This document shows positions 61,700-64,000 of a DNA stretch of 64,000 nucleotides, in pieces. Under the pieces are notes generated by a model. That model was not told the DNA's origin. It did not search any database and saw only the letters and a program-made list of their open reading frames with translations. The position numbers were made by a program, and so were the translations under genes. The DNA is from Croceimicrobium sp963977415 (GTDB lineage: Bacteria > Bacteroidota > Bacteroidia > Flavobacteriales > Schleiferiaceae), in the NCBI GenBank assembly GCA_963977415.1, contig CAXBOS010000001.1, positions 248,001-312,000 on the forward strand. Reading direction: 5' to 3'. Every line of letters starts with the position of its first letter. Within the stretch, counting starts at the first letter, position 1.

Positions 61700-62362
61700 A
61701 TGGAACTTGAAGTAAAAATACTAGAGTTGAAAACCGTAAATCACCTCGATGATTATTGGCAACAAAAAGACCATATCAAGCTCTTGGAGGAATTTGATTA
61801 TCCAAATGCGAAGGAACTTAAAGAGCAGGAACGTTTAGATTTTCTCTTTATGGCTATAGCGGATTATGAACCCGCCGAAGCCGCAGAGATTATTTTAAAA
61901 TATAACATGGGCGATAAGCTCAGCGATGGTCAAATTCAAAACCTAGCCCACGAAATGTTAAAGGAGAAGGTAGCGGAATCTTATCGCGAACCAGCTTTTC
62001 ACTACGACCTTTTTAATATCAACCAATTCTTACGAAAGGCTTACAATGGTAAATTTCCCGATACAGAAGCTTTAGTAATAAAGGCAAGCATGGCAGGAGA
62101 GGCTTTGGAAACAGAGATAACCCAAGAAATTCTGCTAAAGTCATTATGTGCCGGCCTAAGAGATAGTAATTTAATCCTCAGACTATTTGGCGAGCAAGTG
62201 GAGGGTTCTGTCCCTTTCGGAGATGCCGCGAAGGTTATTTGGGATTTTCATAAGACGGGTGATGGTGAAGTGGAAATTATTACCTCGCTGAAGTGGATTG
62301 AAAAAGAGGACTTTGAAAAAACGGCCTTTAAAGCAGAACTCACTTTCTTTAGTGAAGAGTAA
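61700..62362 (+). CDS. Cytoplasmic protein of unknown function
   Basis: The 220-residue protein lacks signal and membrane segments. It is mostly helical and acidic (ERLDFLFMAIADYEPAEAAE, LAHEMLKEKVAESYREP) and ends in a beta-rich piece (EVEIITSLKWIEKEDFEK). The start at ATG 61700 is supported by an AAGAAGG purine run just before it. No family recognised. The next gene follows about 97 bases later. Confidence 0.65.
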   Translation: MELEVKILELKTVNHLDDYWQQKDHIKLLEEFDYPNAKELKEQERLDFLFMAIADYEPAEAAEIILKYNMGDKLSDGQIQNLAHEMLKEKVAESYREPAFHYDLFNINQFLRKAYNGKFPDTEALVIKASMAGEALETEITQEILLKSLCAGLRDSNLILRLFGEQVEGSVPFGDAAKVIWDFHKTGDGEVEIITSLKWIEKEDFEKTAFKAELTFFSEE

Positions 62363-62458
62363 AAAAAGGTCAGAGAATTACACCTGAACAAAATTCCTAT
62401 TAAACATTAAGACTGCATGTAGGGTTCTCTCAAAGCCACCAAGAAGAGTAATAGAAGC

Positions 62459-62833
62459 ATGACCGATCGATTAAGTTTAAGGGATCACATTCCCACCAAA
62501 GAGCTAGCAAAGAGCACGTCCGAAGAAAGGTTTCAGAGTCTTACTTTAAGACCAGTACTAAAGCTGCAAAACCAGCTTATTTTAGGGCTCTTTGCAAACT
62601 ATATTAAGGAGTCGAAAAGTCCCTTTCATACTTTTTCGATGGAGAAAAAGGCCCTCTTTGTTGAAAATAGCCTCCAGAAGAACATTGCCCTAAAAAACAA
62701 ACTCTTGGGAATTTGTATTGCCATGTTTAGTCTCGAGGAGTTTGAAATATACAGTGCGCAAGCCAGCCTTTTTAACAAGCGCATTATGGCGCTACTAATC
62801 GAACGGATTAGGAGCCAGATCAACCTTCTCTGA
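62459..62833 (+). CDS. Small cytoplasmic protein of unknown function
   Basis: The 124-residue basic protein is predicted to be almost entirely helical (RFQSLTLRPVLKLQNQLIL, KNIALKNKLLGICIAMFSLE, RIMALLIERIRSQINLL). It has no signal peptide and no catalytic motif. Start ATG 62459. Family not recognised. Confidence 0.6.
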   Translation: MTDRLSLRDHIPTKELAKSTSEERFQSLTLRPVLKLQNQLILGLFANYIKESKSPFHTFSMEKKALFVENSLQKNIALKNKLLGICIAMFSLEEFEIYSAQASLFNKRIMALLIERIRSQINLL

Positions 62834-63027
62834 TCTCCAAATTAATACTTTCCTTGCAAGCTTCATCCTACTGCAATGCACTTAAGAAAATTTAGCCTTG
62901 CACAAAACAACTTTGCTCGGCTTTTACAGTAAAATATTTGATTTAAAGTACTGAAAATAAACGTCATAATAATTAATATCGACCTTAATTAGGATGTCAG
63001 TTTTAAGCCTACCTTCGAAAAAAATTC

Positions 63028-63630
63028 ATGTCGATTGAGCAGAAAGTGCAGCTGGTAGAAAACCTTTTCAAAGACTTAGAAAAGGAAAGTGTTCAGTTTG
63101 AAAAATCATCGGGTCTTTCCTGTGTAGCGGGCTGCGGAAAGTGCTGTACTCACCCCGATATCGAGGCCTCTCCCTTAGAGTTTTTTCCCTGGGCTTTTCA
63201 TTTGTTTTTGCAAGGGGAGGCGGAAAATACCCTGAAATTATTAGCAGGGACTAAAAGCGCAACTTGCTTTATCTATCAACCCTTAGCTTTTGTGGACAAA
63301 GGAAACTGTGCTACCTATAAATACCGTGGTTTGATCTGCCGCTTGTTTGGGTTTTCGGCCAATACCGATAAATATGGAAAGTTACGCTTAGCTACTTGCA
63401 AGATTATTAAAGAAGGGCAGGCGGAGAAGTATGAAACGATAAATGAATCTATTAATCAGGGTTTAAAAGTTCCAATATTCACCGAGTATTATATGCGCTT
63501 GTCGCAAATTGACTTCCGTTTAGGCAATAGAATAATGCCGGTTAACCAGGCTTTAAAGCTTGCCTTGGAAGAAGTTTTACGCTATTACGAGTATCGTAAT
63601 TCCCCCGATGTAGAAATTGAAGTGGGTTAA
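63028..63630 (+). CDS. YkgJ-family cysteine cluster protein
   Basis: The 200-residue protein carries the YkgJ-type metal cluster ligands: SCVAGCGKCCTHPDIEASPL near residues 30-50, then GNCATYKYRGLICRLFGFS and a later Cys in RLATCKIIK. Such proteins (CxxxCCxxx type) probably bind zinc or an iron-sulfur cluster, and their function is largely unknown. No signal peptide. It stands alone with its own upstream space. Confidence 0.82.
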   Translation: MSIEQKVQLVENLFKDLEKESVQFEKSSGLSCVAGCGKCCTHPDIEASPLEFFPWAFHLFLQGEAENTLKLLAGTKSATCFIYQPLAFVDKGNCATYKYRGLICRLFGFSANTDKYGKLRLATCKIIKEGQAEKYETINESINQGLKVPIFTEYYMRLSQIDFRLGNRIMPVNQALKLALEEVLRYYEYRNSPDVEIEVG

Positions 63631-63718
63631 TAGTTTAAAGGATTGGGGATTTTTAATTCTTTAGGAAATTCAAACCTCTTTCAGCAGATCACTATCTTTG
63701 CCTCTCAAAACATTCTCT

Positions 63719-63940
63719 ATGAAAAGCCAAGTATTTACCATGACCGAAGGCAGCGAGTTTATTCCCCTTGATAAGCTCCTGAAGCTTTGTCGCTTGGTAA
63801 ACTCGGGCGGTGAGGCCCATGCTTTTATTATGCAGGGTGCCGTGCGCGTGAACAAAGAAATTGAAATGCAAAAGCGCAAGAAAATCCGCGTTGGCGACAG
63901 TATAGAGTTCAACGGCGAGAAAATAGAGGTGCAAGCATGA
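63719..63940 (+). CDS. RNA-binding S4 domain protein
   Basis: The start at ATG 63719 gives a 73-residue protein (MKSQVFTMTEGSEFIPLDKL). An earlier frame start at 63698 adds seven residues. It is a single S4 domain: IPLDKLLKLCRLVNSGGEAH, then GAVRVNKEIEMQKRKKIRVG. This is like YbcJ/YaaA-type small RNA-binding proteins that contact structured RNA, often ribosomal or tRNA. It overlaps the following YwbE-family gene by four bases. Confidence 0.82.
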   Translation: MKSQVFTMTEGSEFIPLDKLLKLCRLVNSGGEAHAFIMQGAVRVNKEIEMQKRKKIRVGDSIEFNGEKIEVQA

Positions 63941-64000
63941 ACGGAACGCTAAGAAAAAATATTTCCATCGGAGCGGAAGTTGCGATAGTGCTGAAGGAAG
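63937..64000 (+). CDS. YwbE-family protein, partial (5' end only)
   Basis: From ATG 63937 the frame reads MNGTLRKNISIGAEVAIVLK and runs off the window. This is the start of the small YwbE/DUF2196 protein, of unknown function. It shares ATGA with the stop of the S4 gene, so the two are probably co-transcribed. Confidence 0.75.
   Translation, partial: MNGTLRKNISIGAEVAIVLKE

Overview
The window comes from a member of the Bacteroidota, most probably a marine Flavobacteriales-type genome. The evidence is: several secreted proteins end in type IX secretion (T9SS, Por) C-terminal sorting domains; there is a SusC/SusD pair; promoters carry the Bacteroidota -7 element TAnnTTTG; lipoprotein signals are frequent; and one orphan gliding-motility (CHU_C) domain remnant is present. 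No ribosomal RNA, plasmid or phage backbone is visible. Species cannot be named from this sequence alone.

Layout. 1-2.4 kb: a secreted PKD/fibronectin T9SS protein. 2.7-8.3 kb (minus): a three-gene operon for starch/maltodextrin use (two GH13 amylases and an MFS sugar transporter). 8.6-15 kb (minus): a very large secreted hydrolase/beta-helix protein and two tandem paralogous lipoproteins, followed by a broken CHU_C domain. 16-21.8 kb (minus): maltose phosphorylase, beta-phosphoglucomutase, a sugar kinase, GAPDH and phosphofructokinase in one tight operon. 21.9-24.5 kb (plus, divergent): a Nudix-type sugar regulator overlapping a third GH13 amylase. 24.9-30.7 kb: a strikingly AT-rich accessory island with a TonB-domain protein, a WG-repeat protein and several decayed genes, bounded by structured palindromic sites of one common design. 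31.2-37.2 kb: susC, susD and two further surface proteins, then a TPR/HTH regulator and a T9SS beta-propeller. 40.8-45.6 kb: a polysaccharide export/ligation locus. 45.6-51.2 kb (minus): a tripartite RND efflux operon whose pump gene is frameshifted. 51.3-53.6 kb: an MsbA-like ABC exporter and methylmalonyl-CoA epimerase. 53.6-55.7 kb: an array of about 227-bp units built from paired inverted REP-like palindromes, with a GIY-YIG nuclease gene sitting in place of one spacer. 55.8-58.8 kb: a lipoprotein divergent from an ECF sigma/anti-sigma pair, and a HAD protein. 58.9-64 kb: a tRNA with anticodon CAT (probably Ile2), small membrane/lipoproteins, a YkgJ-type protein, an S4 protein and the start of a YwbE-family gene.

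How it works together. Starch fragments would be captured and imported by the SusCD system, cut by the three amylases, carried inward by the MFS transporter as maltose, split by maltose phosphorylase to glucose and beta-glucose-1-phosphate, and fed into glycolysis by the mutase, kinase, phosphofructokinase and GAPDH. The best regulatory observation is a shared operator, AGTGTA-N5-TACACT, at three control points (amylase operon, phosphorylase/regulator divergent promoter, susC). The divergent Nudix regulator is the natural candidate to bind it. The best candidates for unusual biology are the palindrome array with its embedded GIY-YIG nuclease and the cassette-like boundary sites of the AT-rich island.
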